Below, one piece after another: positions 16,951 to 26,368 of a DNA stretch of 57,497 bases. Each line of letters begins with the position of its first letter. Position 1 is the first letter of the stretch. Under the pieces are notes generated by a model, which was given only the letters and a program-made list of their open reading frames with translations, ran no database searches and was not told the origin of the DNA. Where the stretch lies: positions 1 to 57,497 of the IMG/VR virus record IMGVR_UViG_3300020582_000009, one strand, 5' to 3'. This stretch comes from a virus. Made by a program: the position numbers and the translations under genes.

Positions 16951-18169
16951 CCCGTCTGCGCTTTATCCCGGTCCGCCGCAACAGCAACCGTCTTTGCTGA
17001 ACGATCCGGCACGCCTTATTTCGACGCTGGAAGGGTTGCAACGATTTCAGATATTGCGCCAGCAAGCCCCTGCGCTCGGACAGATTCCGGGACAGCAGTT
17101 GCAAAATCTGCAACTCGCTAATACCGGCCAGCAGATGGAGCAACAGGAAACGGCGGCGCAAACGGCGCGCGCCTATCTGGGAACAACTTTGCTCGGACTC
17201 GATGATCCGACTGCCGATGATGTGCACAACAGTACGGCGAATTTCGCCAAGGCTTATCCGTTGATTGCGGCCCAGTTTCCGGGCGCGATCAATGCCGCCG
17301 CCGATGTGGTGCTCAATCAGCCTGCCGGCAAGAGCATTAAGGATGGTGCAAATATTCTAGCCGCAACGTCGCTCTCTCCGTCGTCGGCTGCGGGATTAGT
17401 GCAAGCTCCGCCGAGCGCGTCAGGCGCGCCACAAGTGCAGCCGATGGCGCGGGCACTCACTGGTGGTGGCCTACAAGGAACGAGCGTGTTTCCAACTGCT
17501 CCGCCTCCGGGCTTTGCCGAACGGCAGGCCGGCGGTGCTGCACTCGATACGAAATTGGCAGGCAATCTTGCCGACGCGGCCGAAGGGTCGCCCGCGCGAA
17601 TCGGCATTCTCGGCAATCTGTCGGATAATATCGACAAGTTTGCCGCCGGTCCCGGTGCTGATTGGACAAAGGTCGCCAAGTCGTTTGTCAATCGCAACGT
17701 GCCGCTGCCCGCCGGATGGCAGTTCGATCCGAAGTCGATCGGCGCGCAAGAGGAATTCAACAAACAGGCGATGCAGCTCGCACAATCGCAATTCCAGACG
17801 ATCGGCGGGACTGGAACGGATTCCAAGTTTGCTTCGGCCTTCGAAACTTCTCCCAATGACGCGCTGTCCGCGCTCGGCAATAAGGGCATCATTCGTCTAC
17901 TCAAGGGCAACGAGGATGCTTTGCAGGCGAAAAACAGTGCTTGGCTGCAAACAGCGAATGCCAATCCCAATGCCTCCTATCGGCAATTCTCCCAACAGTT
18001 CAACAGCAATTTCGATCCGCGCGTGTTTCAATTCAAGTATCTCAATCCGGCGGAACGTCAGGAATATTTTTCGAAACTTGATGTGCAGTCTGGCGAACAG
18101 CAGAAGTTTTTGCGCGATCTTGCCTTTGCGCGCAAGAACGGCTGGATCAATTTCAACGTGAATCAATAA
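16943..18169 (+). CDS. Ejection protein candidate (gp20-like), 408 residues
   Basis: ATG 16943 is chosen because an upstream in-frame TTG lacks a ribosome site. The N-terminal 70 residues are Gln/Pro-rich and helical (ILRQQAPALGQIPGQQLQNLQL). A long Ala-rich helical body follows, and a C-terminal region with FDPRVFQFKYLNPAERQEYFSKL. Length, composition and place fit the second DNA-ejection protein of P22-like phages. No enzymatic motif seen. Confidence 0.65.
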   Translation: MPDPSALYPGPPQQQPSLLNDPARLISTLEGLQRFQILRQQAPALGQIPGQQLQNLQLANTGQQMEQQETAAQTARAYLGTTLLGLDDPTADDVHNSTANFAKAYPLIAAQFPGAINAAADVVLNQPAGKSIKDGANILAATSLSPSSAAGLVQAPPSASGAPQVQPMARALTGGGLQGTSVFPTAPPPGFAERQAGGAALDTKLAGNLADAAEGSPARIGILGNLSDNIDKFAAGPGADWTKVAKSFVNRNVPLPAGWQFDPKSIGAQEEFNKQAMQLAQSQFQTIGGTGTDSKFASAFETSPNDALSALGNKGIIRLLKGNEDALQAKNSAWLQTANANPNASYRQFSQQFNSNFDPRVFQFKYLNPAERQEYFSKLDVQSGEQQKFLRDLAFARKNGWINFNVNQ

Positions 18170-18170
18170 A

Positions 18171-20828
18171 ATGGCAGATAACGCTTTATCCCCACAGGAC
18201 CGCGATATTGTCGCGCGGACCATGCTTTCGGAAGCGGGTCAGGATGGCCCGCAAGGCATGGCAGCCGTGGCGGCCGTCATTAAAAACCGCCTGCAATCGG
18301 GTCAATATGGCGCTTCGCCTTCCGAAGTGGTTCAGCAGCCCAACGCCTTTTCGGCATGGTCGCTGCCGAAAACAGATTCCAACAATCCGTCGAAATGGTC
18401 GCCGAAAAGCCCTCAGTACCAGCAAGCATCGTCGATTGCCGATTCGGTATTTTCCGGTCAGATTCCCGATCCGACGGGCGGCGCTTCGCATTATTTGAAT
18501 CCAGCCATCGTAACCGCGCAAAAAGGCAAGTTGCCGGATTGGGCACAAGGCCAGCCCACGGCGATGATCGGCAAGCACGCATTCTATGCGCCGACATCGT
18601 CACCACAAATGCTGGCATTCAATTCGCCATCGCAATCGGATATCGACGATACAGCCGGTTTGTTCGGTCTGAAACCGAAAGCGGCGATTCCTGCTCCGCA
18701 ACAATCGACGACACCACTGCCGCCTGCGGCCTATTCCGGCATCTCGCCGATGGAAACGGTTGTCTCGCCATCGGACATTGCTGACACGGCCAAAGTTTTA
18801 GGATTGAATCCTGGAGCACCAAAAGCCGCATTGCCCACCCCAATGCAGCCGGCGCCGGAAGCGCAGTCGCGCTTGCCTTCCGACCAAGAAGCCATCGCCC
18901 AAGCGCGTGCCAAGACAATCGGCTTTCCCGACGCGGTCGCGCAAGGTATGCCAGTTGTCGGTCCGGCCCTCAGCGGTGCGGAATCCGCGACTGGCGCTGC
19001 CATTAGTCCGCTTTTGGCCGGCAATCCGAATAATCTTGATTACGCTTCGCGCTTCAATCGCGAATGGAATATCAATCAAGAGGCGCAACGGCTCTATAAT
19101 GAACAGTATCCTTATCTCTCGACCGCCGGAAATCTTCTCGGTGCGGGGCTGGCCACGGGGCCGTTCGCACAAACCACGTTGGGTGCAGCAGCGCTCGGCT
19201 TGCCGAATGCGACGCGGCTTGGTGCTACCGCTGGCGGCCGACTTTATACCGGCGCTTTGGGTGGTGCGACGATCGGCGGAGCAGATTCAGCCTTGCGTGG
19301 CGACAGTCCGATTACCGGCGCAGAAGTTGGCGGCGTGCTTGGTGGCCTTGGACCAATCGCGGCGGAAGGCATTGGCGCGACCATAGGCGCCGGCCTCAAT
19401 GCTTTGCGCGGCGGTCAAGGTGCTTTGACCGATGTAAACCCGATTGCACGCAATTGGCTTTCGACTGCGCTCGCCAACGAAACGCCGGCCTCAATCGCCG
19501 CGGCGCGCGCGCGCATGGGGCCGCAAGGTTTTCTCGGCGATCTCAATCCCGCCATGACCGAACTGGCGGCGGGGATTGCCAATCGCGCCGAACCGCCAGC
19601 AAGTTCGATCGTCGGCGAAGCCTATCGCACGCGGCAAGCGGCGCAGCGCGGCGTTATCGAGGATTCTTTGAATCGCAATATCGGCAATCCGGTTGATATC
19701 GAAGATTTCAAGGGGATGATCACCGAGAATCAAAAAGCCGCCGCGACACCGCTCTATCAGCAGTTCCGCACCATGCAGGTGCATCCGACGCCGGAAATTC
19801 AAGCGCTGATTCCACGATTGGACGCGGCCGGCGCTTTCGATCAGGCATCCAAACTCGCCGGCATCAATGGCGATAGTGTGAACCGGAATTTCTTCGTCGG
19901 AGGTCCGCAGAAAGCATTCCCGACGACGCAAAGCTGGGACTACATCAAACGGTCCTTGGATAGCAAGATCGATCAAGCCTATAACGGCGGCGATAACACG
20001 ACGGCGCGGGCCTTGATCGGTTTGAAAAACGACGTGATCAATGCCGTGGGCAAGACGCCTGCCGGCCAAGTCTGGAATCAGGCGCGGTCCGAATTTGCCG
20101 ATCGTGCCGCATTGCTCGATCAGATAGATGCCGGGACCGATACTTTCCTTGGTGGACGATCAGGAACGACGGCCTCGCAACTGCGGCAGGAATTACAAAG
20201 CTTGAATGGTCCCGAGCTCGCCGCGCGCATTGTCGGACTGCGCAATGCCGCCGACCAGGTCATGGGCGCTACGCAAAATGGTGACACGACGTTGCGTAAC
20301 AAATTTCTGGCGCCGAACAATCAGGAGAAGCTTCGCCTGATGCTCGGCGATCAGCGTGCGCAGGATTTGACCGATACGATGCAACAGCAGGAATATCTGT
20401 CGGGTCAACAGCGTTATGTGAATCCGCGGGCGGGCTCCGCCACGGCGCCGCGCAATGCGGCGATTTCGGCGCTCGATGCGCCGGCATTGCCGCATTGGAA
20501 TCCCAATCTGACCGAGCCGCTGTCTTTCATTCCGCCGTCATGGATCGATGCATTGCGGCCTTCGACGGTGCTTCAAGGTGGCCGTGATGCGAGCTACGCG
20601 GGCGCGCGACAGCAACTTGCACCATTGCTCACACAGCAGGAAGGACCGGGACTTTCGGCTTTGCTGGATGCGATCAGAGCGGAGGCGGTAGGGCGCGGCA
20701 ACGCTCTGGCGCGGGGAAACATGGCGCGGACATTGACGGGAGCGGCAATTGCGGGACCGCTGTCGCAGGCGCTTCGCATGCGGGGCGGCTTTTCGACATT
20801 GCCTGCTCTATCCGGGCCTGCACAATGA
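18171..20828 (+). CDS. Ejection protein with N-terminal SleB/CwlJ lytic domain, 885 residues
   Basis: Residues about 8-140 match the SleB/CwlJ cell-wall hydrolase fold: DRDIVARTMLSEAGQDGPQG (the Glu is the likely catalytic residue), AAVIKNRL, and GASHYLNP near the end. The remaining 740 residues are Ala/Gly-rich and helical, with hydrophobic stretches (GAGLATGPFAQTTLGAAALG) expected of a gp16-like protein that crosses the envelope. It probably opens a local hole in peptidoglycan at infection. The last 155 bases overlap a minus-strand gene. Confidence 0.85.
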   Translation: MADNALSPQDRDIVARTMLSEAGQDGPQGMAAVAAVIKNRLQSGQYGASPSEVVQQPNAFSAWSLPKTDSNNPSKWSPKSPQYQQASSIADSVFSGQIPDPTGGASHYLNPAIVTAQKGKLPDWAQGQPTAMIGKHAFYAPTSSPQMLAFNSPSQSDIDDTAGLFGLKPKAAIPAPQQSTTPLPPAAYSGISPMETVVSPSDIADTAKVLGLNPGAPKAALPTPMQPAPEAQSRLPSDQEAIAQARAKTIGFPDAVAQGMPVVGPALSGAESATGAAISPLLAGNPNNLDYASRFNREWNINQEAQRLYNEQYPYLSTAGNLLGAGLATGPFAQTTLGAAALGLPNATRLGATAGGRLYTGALGGATIGGADSALRGDSPITGAEVGGVLGGLGPIAAEGIGATIGAGLNALRGGQGALTDVNPIARNWLSTALANETPASIAAARARMGPQGFLGDLNPAMTELAAGIANRAEPPASSIVGEAYRTRQAAQRGVIEDSLNRNIGNPVDIEDFKGMITENQKAAATPLYQQFRTMQVHPTPEIQALIPRLDAAGAFDQASKLAGINGDSVNRNFFVGGPQKAFPTTQSWDYIKRSLDSKIDQAYNGGDNTTARALIGLKNDVINAVGKTPAGQVWNQARSEFADRAALLDQIDAGTDTFLGGRSGTTASQLRQELQSLNGPELAARIVGLRNAADQVMGATQNGDTTLRNKFLAPNNQEKLRLMLGDQRAQDLTDTMQQQEYLSGQQRYVNPRAGSATAPRNAAISALDAPALPHWNPNLTEPLSFIPPSWIDALRPSTVLQGGRDASYAGARQQLAPLLTQQEGPGLSALLDAIRAEAVGRGNALARGNMARTLTGAAIAGPLSQALRMRGGFSTLPALSGPAQ

Positions 20829-21078
20829 GCGCCTTCCAGGTTCTCTCGCATGCCGGAAAATCCGCAAGCGGTTCTGGATCGTCCGACCACCACAACGATC
20901 GCCGCTGCGGTCCATCGTCAGTTTGCGTTTGCCAATATTCGGCTTCCAGATCGGCAAGAATTCGCCGTCGCGCGGAATCCAGAATATTCACGCCGTAAGA
21001 ATGCTGAAAGCCGCGCCGAATGCCGGAAATGATCGTGATGCCGGCATAGACGGCAATAAATGGCCAATTCAGTTGCAT
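20674..21078 (-). CDS. Minus-strand cassette protein 4, 134 residues
   Basis: The N-terminus is a short hydrophobic segment (WPFIAVYAGITIISGIRRG), followed by a charged cytoplasmic-type region (ARRRILADLEAEYWQTQTDD, WKALIVQARIEQAM). The last about 45 residues overlap the 3-prime end of the plus-strand ejection gene and look low-complexity. The start overlaps the preceding minus gene by ten bases. Function unknown. Confidence 0.6.
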   Translation of the reverse strand: MQLNWPFIAVYAGITIISGIRRGFQHSYGVNILDSARRRILADLEAEYWQTQTDDGPQRRSLWWSDDPEPLADFPACERTWKALIVQARIEQAMSKSRPACEAPATAVPQLPLPSMSAPCFPAPERCRALPPPL

Positions 21079-21320
21079 GGCTTTGTCCGACTATCGGTCC
21101 AGGCTTTTTCTTTCGCCTTCAATTCTTCGGGCTTAATGCCGGCCATCAAATAAGTGCGCAGCTGTTCTTCGATCCGCTTTGCAAAACCAGTTTGATCCGT
21201 AACGTATTCCTGCGGAATAGAGCAATGCGGCGACGCCAATACATAAAGCGAACTACGCATTTGATCGATCTCGGCAAGCGTGTAGCGATATTCGATGGCA
21301 GGCGGATTATCGAGCGGCAT
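21069..21320 (-). CDS. Minus-strand cassette protein 3, 83 residues
   Basis: Strong AAGGAAAG ribosome site upstream of the ATG. Helical soluble product: YRYTLAEIDQMRSSLYVLAS, TGFAKRIEEQLRTYLMAGIKPEELKAKEKAW. The pattern of a Tyr-rich start and amphipathic helices is common in phage mini-proteins of unknown function. It overlaps both neighbours in the cassette. Confidence 0.7.
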   Translation of the reverse strand: MPLDNPPAIEYRYTLAEIDQMRSSLYVLASPHCSIPQEYVTDQTGFAKRIEEQLRTYLMAGIKPEELKAKEKAWTDSRTKPCN

Positions 21321-21462
21321 GTTTGAATCTTTCCTTGTGCTGTTGTCTTCGCCAAAACTCGAAATAATTTCCCAATAGCGGTTCGCGTTTCGGTGCACTA
21401 TGAGGATAAAGTCGGAAGCGAACCACGACGTAACCCCATGCGATGCGTGCGAAGCTGCGCAT
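21307..21462 (-). CDS. Minus-strand cassette protein 2, 51 residues
   Basis: Very strong TTGGAGG ribosome site six bases before ATG. A basic product (net Arg/Lys/His) with WGYVVVRFRLYPHSAPKRE and NYFEFWRRQQHKERF. It starts four bases after the stop of the previous cassette gene and overlaps the next one by 14 bases, so the four genes form one minus operon. Confidence 0.65.
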   Translation of the reverse strand: MRSFARIAWGYVVVRFRLYPHSAPKREPLLGNYFEFWRRQQHKERFKHAAR

Positions 21463-21465
21463 GTT

Positions 21466-21930
21466 CTACCTCCAAGGCCAAACCGGCCAAATCTTTTCCA
21501 TCGGAGTCGGCATCTTGCCGGGTCCATCGCCGGACCACATGCCGGCTTCATTCGGATAGCACTGATACTCGCCTTCGCAGGTAGGATCGTCGCCCGGCCG
21601 TGCGGGTGCGCCGAAATAATAGCCGCAATACTTGCACAACCAGCGCCGATGCACATCGCCGCCGCCATAGGCGCGGAATGTGTCTCGCGCGGTGCAACGC
21701 GGACAATCGAAGCGATTAGGTGTGAATGTCGAACAAAAGTAATGGACATACGAGTCCCACTGAGTCCATCTGCGGTCGCGCCGCATTTCGATCTTGTAGA
21801 ATTGCGCCAGCGGATGCGAATCGCTCATAGTGGCTTTCGGGGTTGGGTGTGAGTGGTTTTTGTCGGTGTGGCTTGCGCGAGCGGGCGTGAGCGAAACAAG
21901 ACTGCAGAGGAAAAGCCTTCGCGAAAGCAT
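21466..21930 (-). CDS. Minus-strand cassette protein 1, zinc-ribbon protein
   Basis: 154 residues in the long form. The N-terminal MLSRRLFLCSLVSLTPARA looks like a signal peptide with a GAGG ribosome site. A shorter start at 21828 (MSDSHPLAQFYK, 120 residues) is the alternative. The core has a four-Cys zinc ribbon, CPRC then CKYC, with a further Cys pair downstream. Divergent from the tail-fibre gene that begins at 21952, so promoters for both should lie around 21930-21950. Confidence 0.65.
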   Translation of the reverse strand: MLSRRLFLCSLVSLTPARASHTDKNHSHPTPKATMSDSHPLAQFYKIEMRRDRRWTQWDSYVHYFCSTFTPNRFDCPRCTARDTFRAYGGGDVHRRWLCKYCGYYFGAPARPGDDPTCEGEYQCYPNEAGMWSGDGPGKMPTPMEKIWPVWPWR

Positions 21931-21951
21931 CGCTGCCTCAAAGGGGAAGCC

Positions 21952-23850
21952 TTGAAAAGATTCGGCTATCTTAGCGTCGTTATCGCTTTCGCGCTATGGG
22001 CTTTTGGGTTTTCCCAAGCTCTGGCGCAAGGTACGATATTACCTCCCGGCGAAACCTGTTTTTCAGCTTTGGCGCCGACTTCCGGAGGACCAGGCGGTAC
22101 AGGAACCGGCTTTGTCGGCCTCTTGGGCACGATCACGGCCGGGACCGGCGGCACGACCGGGACCTATGGCGGCGTTCTCCTCACTGGCGGCCATGGCACG
22201 GGCGCCACGGCCAATATCACGGTGTCGGGCGGCGGAGTGACCGCCGTCGCGATCCTCAGTCCAGGCGTCTCCTATGTGGCCGGAGACGTGCTTTCAGCGG
22301 CGTCCGGCAATATCGGGAACGTCTCCGGCTTTTCGGTTCCGGTTTCCAGCGTCGCCATCAACCAGTCCTTGGCCGGCGGCACGGTCGCGTTCTATGTGCC
22401 CAATACCAGCACATTCAAGCAGACGTGGTTCAATGCCGATCTCGGATCGAATCACCAGAACACCAATCCGGTCACGCTCGATGCCAACGGCTGCGCCATC
22501 ATCTATGGCTCGGGAATCTATCGGCAGGTCCTGGAAGATTCGCTCGGCAATATCATCTGGGACCAACTGACGGCTTCGACCAATCAGAACAATCCCTATT
22601 GGGCGAATCTGGCCGGCGGAACGCCGAATGCCATTACGGTCACGGATACTGCGTTCGCGGCGATTGACGGCCAGATCATCGGTTTCATTCCGCTCTATAC
22701 CAACACTGGCGCGACGACACTTGATCCGTCAGGCTACGGCGTCTACCCGATCGTCAAAGACACTTCGACCGGAGCGGTGGCGCTCACGGGTGGCGAGATT
22801 GTCGCCAATTCGCCCTCGAATGTGGTCTATGTTTCATTCTCGGCGTCGCAGCAGAATTTTCATATCATCAATCTGGTGCAGACGGCGGGTTCTGTCGCCT
22901 CATCGGTTTCGATCACGCCGCAAGGTTATCTGAATCTCGTCGGCGTCGCCAGCGGTGGTCCGATCCAGGGCGCTTCCGATGTGACCGGAGCGCAGACGGT
23001 CTATTACAGTCCCTATGTGGGCAATCAGGTTCCAGTCTGGAATGGATCTTCGTTCACGATCCTTCCGTTTGCCGAATTGCAGATCGCGCTTTCGTCGGCG
23101 CAATCGGCCAGCACGATCTATGACGTATGCATCTTCAATAACGCCGGGACCGCCGTCGGCGTTTTTGGGCCGGCATGGTCCAGTTCAGTCGCGGGGTCCA
23201 GTACGCGCGGCACCGGGGCCGGCTCCGCTCAAATCCAATATCAGAATGGCGTGCTGGTGAACTCGTTCGCGATCAATGCCAATAACGGATCGAACCCATA
23301 TACGATTCCGGCGCTCGAATGTACCTACGTCGGTTCGATCTATGTGGACGCGACGCAAGGGCAGGTCAGCAACTATCGGACATGGGGACAAAGCCGCAAA
23401 TGGGGAATCTGGAATCCCTATAATTGCGTGCCGATCTATTTGCAGGCCGGAGATTCCACATCGTCATGGAGTTACACGACCAATAAGACGTTGCAGCCGG
23501 CCAACAACAATACTGCTAATAGTCTGACCGTGTTCAGCGGCCTGCCGAGTCAGATTTACGATCTTGAGGAAACCCAGCTTGTGGGAGTTTCGGCGAGCGA
23601 GGCGGATAACTTTCAGATTGGCATCGGCTACAACGTGACCAATGCCGCGTCGGGATTTTCACCGACATTGCTGTCACCGGCCGTTACCGCAAGCGGAGGA
23701 ACTGAAAATGCATTGGCGATCTATCTGGCTCCTCCTTCGCTTGGCATTAATACCGTGACGGCTCTCGAAGCCGCGTCGTTTGGCGGCGGGACGCTTACCT
23801 TTCATGGGACGATCGCCAATATGCTTCTCTCGGCGAAGTGGTGCGGCTGA
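21952..23850 (+). CDS. Tail fibre / spike-like protein with Sec-type signal, 632 residues
   Basis: TTG 21952 is chosen because AAGGGGAA lies about six bases upstream. The translated start KRFGYLSVVIAFALWAFGFSQALA is a clean signal peptide. Gly/Thr-rich beta sequence follows, then a module common in phage fibre heads: VAFYVPNTSTFKQTWFNADLG, TNPVTLDANGCAIIYGSG and YRQVLEDSLGNIIWDQL. The C-terminal half is beta-rich with no enzyme motif. It is the likely host-binding fibre. A signal peptide on a fibre is unusual. Confidence 0.8.
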   Translation: MKRFGYLSVVIAFALWAFGFSQALAQGTILPPGETCFSALAPTSGGPGGTGTGFVGLLGTITAGTGGTTGTYGGVLLTGGHGTGATANITVSGGGVTAVAILSPGVSYVAGDVLSAASGNIGNVSGFSVPVSSVAINQSLAGGTVAFYVPNTSTFKQTWFNADLGSNHQNTNPVTLDANGCAIIYGSGIYRQVLEDSLGNIIWDQLTASTNQNNPYWANLAGGTPNAITVTDTAFAAIDGQIIGFIPLYTNTGATTLDPSGYGVYPIVKDTSTGAVALTGGEIVANSPSNVVYVSFSASQQNFHIINLVQTAGSVASSVSITPQGYLNLVGVASGGPIQGASDVTGAQTVYYSPYVGNQVPVWNGSSFTILPFAELQIALSSAQSASTIYDVCIFNNAGTAVGVFGPAWSSSVAGSSTRGTGAGSAQIQYQNGVLVNSFAINANNGSNPYTIPALECTYVGSIYVDATQGQVSNYRTWGQSRKWGIWNPYNCVPIYLQAGDSTSSWSYTTNKTLQPANNNTANSLTVFSGLPSQIYDLEETQLVGVSASEADNFQIGIGYNVTNAASGFSPTLLSPAVTASGGTENALAIYLAPPSLGINTVTALEAASFGGGTLTFHGTIANMLLSAKWCG

Positions 23851-25898
23851 TGCGCGTCGTCAGGATTGTAGCACTGTTGTTTGGACTTGTATTTGCGTCA
23901 TCGCATGCGCATGCGCAACTTTCGCAGACGGCGCTTCAAACTCTCATTGCCAATAATCTTCCTTCGCAATCCAACGGCGCCATTACCCCCGCTATCATGG
24001 TGGCGACGCTCGATCAGATTGCATTATCCTATAATCAGTCCGGATCAGCATGTGCTACCGGCACGCTTTCCCCGTTCCAGCCGTTTACCAATACCGCCGT
24101 CACTACGGCGACGACCTATGGCATCTACAATCCGACGACATCGACATGCCTGAATTTTCTTACGTTTAATCAGACCACCGGCGGATTCGGTTTCTCGCCA
24201 ACCCCAACTGTCTCAACGTCGGCATTTTCATTCAGCGTCACACTCAACCCTACGACAACGCTGGTTACGCCAGTTCTTTTCATCGAAAACCTGACCGGCT
24301 CGGCGTCGTCAACCGCTTACACGATGCAGGTTGGCAACAACAATGACAATTTGAACGATCCGAACGGCTTGTTCATCGGTTATTTTCAAGATGTTGCCAA
24401 TGGCGCCAGTCTGACCGGCAATCGTACGGTTGTTCAGTCGTTAATGGATTTTAGCCACACATCCTCCAATTCGGGCACGACTTTTTACACCGCCAACGGG
24501 ATGTGGGCATACGCCTCGGCGGCGGATGGCGGCAATCCGAATCTGGCCGGCGGCAATACCGTCTGTTCTTTGCTCGCCGGCGCGACTGGATGGACCGAAT
24601 GCGAGTCCTTTGAGGCCGATGTGAGCATTGGCGCAAGTGCCTCTGCGACCGCCAAAATGGGTATCAATATCGTTCTCCTTGGCACCGGCGCTCCTTCTCC
24701 GCTCGCTCCCGATCGCACACAGGCGACTTATAGTCTTGGTCTTGATCTGGTCGCGGAGGACACCTCGACGCCGGGGTTTAAAACCGGAATCTCGTTCGGC
24801 AATCCTTTTGGTTATTGGCCAATTGCCACGACAGGAACGATGATCGGAACGACCGCTCCTATTACGACTGACGCATATGCGGCGGCTTACGGAGTGGATT
24901 TTAACAACGTCGTTTTCAGCACAGCCTTTCTGCGCGCCAATAATGGTGTTGCCGGCACCGTGGGTTTTCTTGAACAGAACGGCGCAGCGACGCTGTCACC
25001 CAATCTCGGCGCCGCGCCGAACGCAACGGCAGATGCGATCGTTCTATCCGATACAGTTGTCGCTGCTGCGGGCAATCAGCAATTTAGCCCCGCACTCCAT
25101 TTTATCGGACAGGGTTGGAAAACGAACGCCACGGCTGCCTCGCAGCAGGTCGAATATATCAATTATCTTGTTCCAGTTCAGGGCACCGCCAATCCAATGG
25201 CGAACCTTGTTTGGGCCTATCAGAATAATGGCGGTGGTTACAATACGGTTGCCACGCTGACCGCAGACAATTATGCGGCGGGTTTCGGAACTTTCATCCT
25301 TAATGGCACCAACGGATCAGCGTTTTCTCTGGAAGTGGCTGGCACGGAAGAAGGTCGTTTCCTTTCGTCGGTAGGTTCGTTCGGGGTTCAGGTATCGAAC
25401 GGTGGCACGTTAATTTTTAGCACGGCAGCAGGCAATCGGAATTTTGCTCAGTTCGCCGGCAACACAAATTCAGGCGGCGAATTCCAATTTGTCAATGCGC
25501 CGACTATAGCCTCAGCCAGCGGCGCTACGCTCGATGAAATCAACATCGAAGCCGAGACGCAGACGATTTCCGGCTCGACCAATATCACGACCGCGGCCGG
25601 CTTCAACATCATGTCGATCTATCGCTCGACCTATGTGGCATCAAGTGCCATCACCATAACCAATGCGGCGTCGCTCGCCATCGCGAACTGCCCGCTCGCC
25701 GGCACTGATATCACGATCACCAATTGCTATGCGCTATGGGTGCAAGCGGGTGCTTCAATGTTTGCCGGCACAGTCAGTTCGACGGCGGGTTTCATCGCCA
25801 ATGGAAATACAGGCATAACTCAAACCTGTACCGTCAATCAGGCGAAGACCCTTGTTTTCACACTGGGCATCCTCACGAGTGGATCATGCAATTCATAA
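23850..25898 (+). CDS. Second fibre-like protein with Sec signal, 682 residues
   Basis: Start ATG 23850 overlaps the previous stop (TGATG). Residues 1-23 form a signal peptide (VVRIVALLFGLVFASSHAHAQ). The body is Asn/Thr/Ser/Gly-rich with few charges, typical of beta-helix or fibre shafts (YNPTTSTCLNFLTFNQTTGG, TTAAGFNIMSIYRSTYVASSA). The C-terminus ends in a Cys-containing ...CTVNQAKTLVFTLGILTSGSCNS. No catalytic motif recognised. Confidence 0.75.
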   Translation: MRVVRIVALLFGLVFASSHAHAQLSQTALQTLIANNLPSQSNGAITPAIMVATLDQIALSYNQSGSACATGTLSPFQPFTNTAVTTATTYGIYNPTTSTCLNFLTFNQTTGGFGFSPTPTVSTSAFSFSVTLNPTTTLVTPVLFIENLTGSASSTAYTMQVGNNNDNLNDPNGLFIGYFQDVANGASLTGNRTVVQSLMDFSHTSSNSGTTFYTANGMWAYASAADGGNPNLAGGNTVCSLLAGATGWTECESFEADVSIGASASATAKMGINIVLLGTGAPSPLAPDRTQATYSLGLDLVAEDTSTPGFKTGISFGNPFGYWPIATTGTMIGTTAPITTDAYAAAYGVDFNNVVFSTAFLRANNGVAGTVGFLEQNGAATLSPNLGAAPNATADAIVLSDTVVAAAGNQQFSPALHFIGQGWKTNATAASQQVEYINYLVPVQGTANPMANLVWAYQNNGGGYNTVATLTADNYAAGFGTFILNGTNGSAFSLEVAGTEEGRFLSSVGSFGVQVSNGGTLIFSTAAGNRNFAQFAGNTNSGGEFQFVNAPTIASASGATLDEINIEAETQTISGSTNITTAAGFNIMSIYRSTYVASSAITITNAASLAIANCPLAGTDITITNCYALWVQAGASMFAGTVSSTAGFIANGNTGITQTCTVNQAKTLVFTLGILTSGSCNS

Positions 25899-26368
25899 AA
25901 ATAGCTATGCTTTTTCTATCGCTCGCTCATGCTGAGGATGCATCCAAACCGGCAGCCCTTACCTATGAACAGGTCGAGTCTGTGCTGGCTGGCCTTATGG
26001 GTCTTGACAAAGGAACCGATCAAATTGCCAAGGACGGTGCACAAGAACACGTAGTTCACCACGCCTTCAATCTCGGCGAGGGCTTGCGGGTCCAAAACGG
26101 TTTGCTGGAAGCACGGTTGCTGGACGCCGATCGGACTTATACTCAGGCCAAGAACGCGCTGGTGCGCCAATACGCGGACGGCGGCGATAAGGTGCCTGAT
26201 AAGAACAGGATCGAATTCGAGGCGGCAGCGCAGAAGTTGGCACAGACATCATCCGGCCTCGTCCCCCCCCATTTCAAAATGGAGGAACTAAAATTAAAAG
26301 ATAATCCGGATATTACGTCATCAATCATCGCATTGTTGCAGCCTATCATTGATGAGACATCGCAATGA
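25886..26368 (+). CDS. Exported helical protein, 160 residues
   Basis: ATG 25886, inside the end of the previous gene, gives a signal peptide MQFIKIAMLFLSLAHA. The mature part is helical (VESVLAGLMGLDKGTDQIAKDG, GLRVQNGLLEARLLDADRTYTQAKNAL). A run of eight C residues at 26263-26270 lies inside the coding frame and could cause slippage. It sits between two fibre-like genes; function unknown. Confidence 0.65.
   Translation: MQFIKIAMLFLSLAHAEDASKPAALTYEQVESVLAGLMGLDKGTDQIAKDGAQEHVVHHAFNLGEGLRVQNGLLEARLLDADRTYTQAKNALVRQYADGGDKVPDKNRIEFEAAAQKLAQTSSGLVPPHFKMEELKLKDNPDITSSIIALLQPIIDETSQ

Noticed and set aside
20850-21032. Plus-strand 60-residue frame after the SleB ejection gene
   Set aside because: Composition is less protein-like than the overlapping minus-strand gene, which has a good hydrophobic N-terminus and coupled neighbours.
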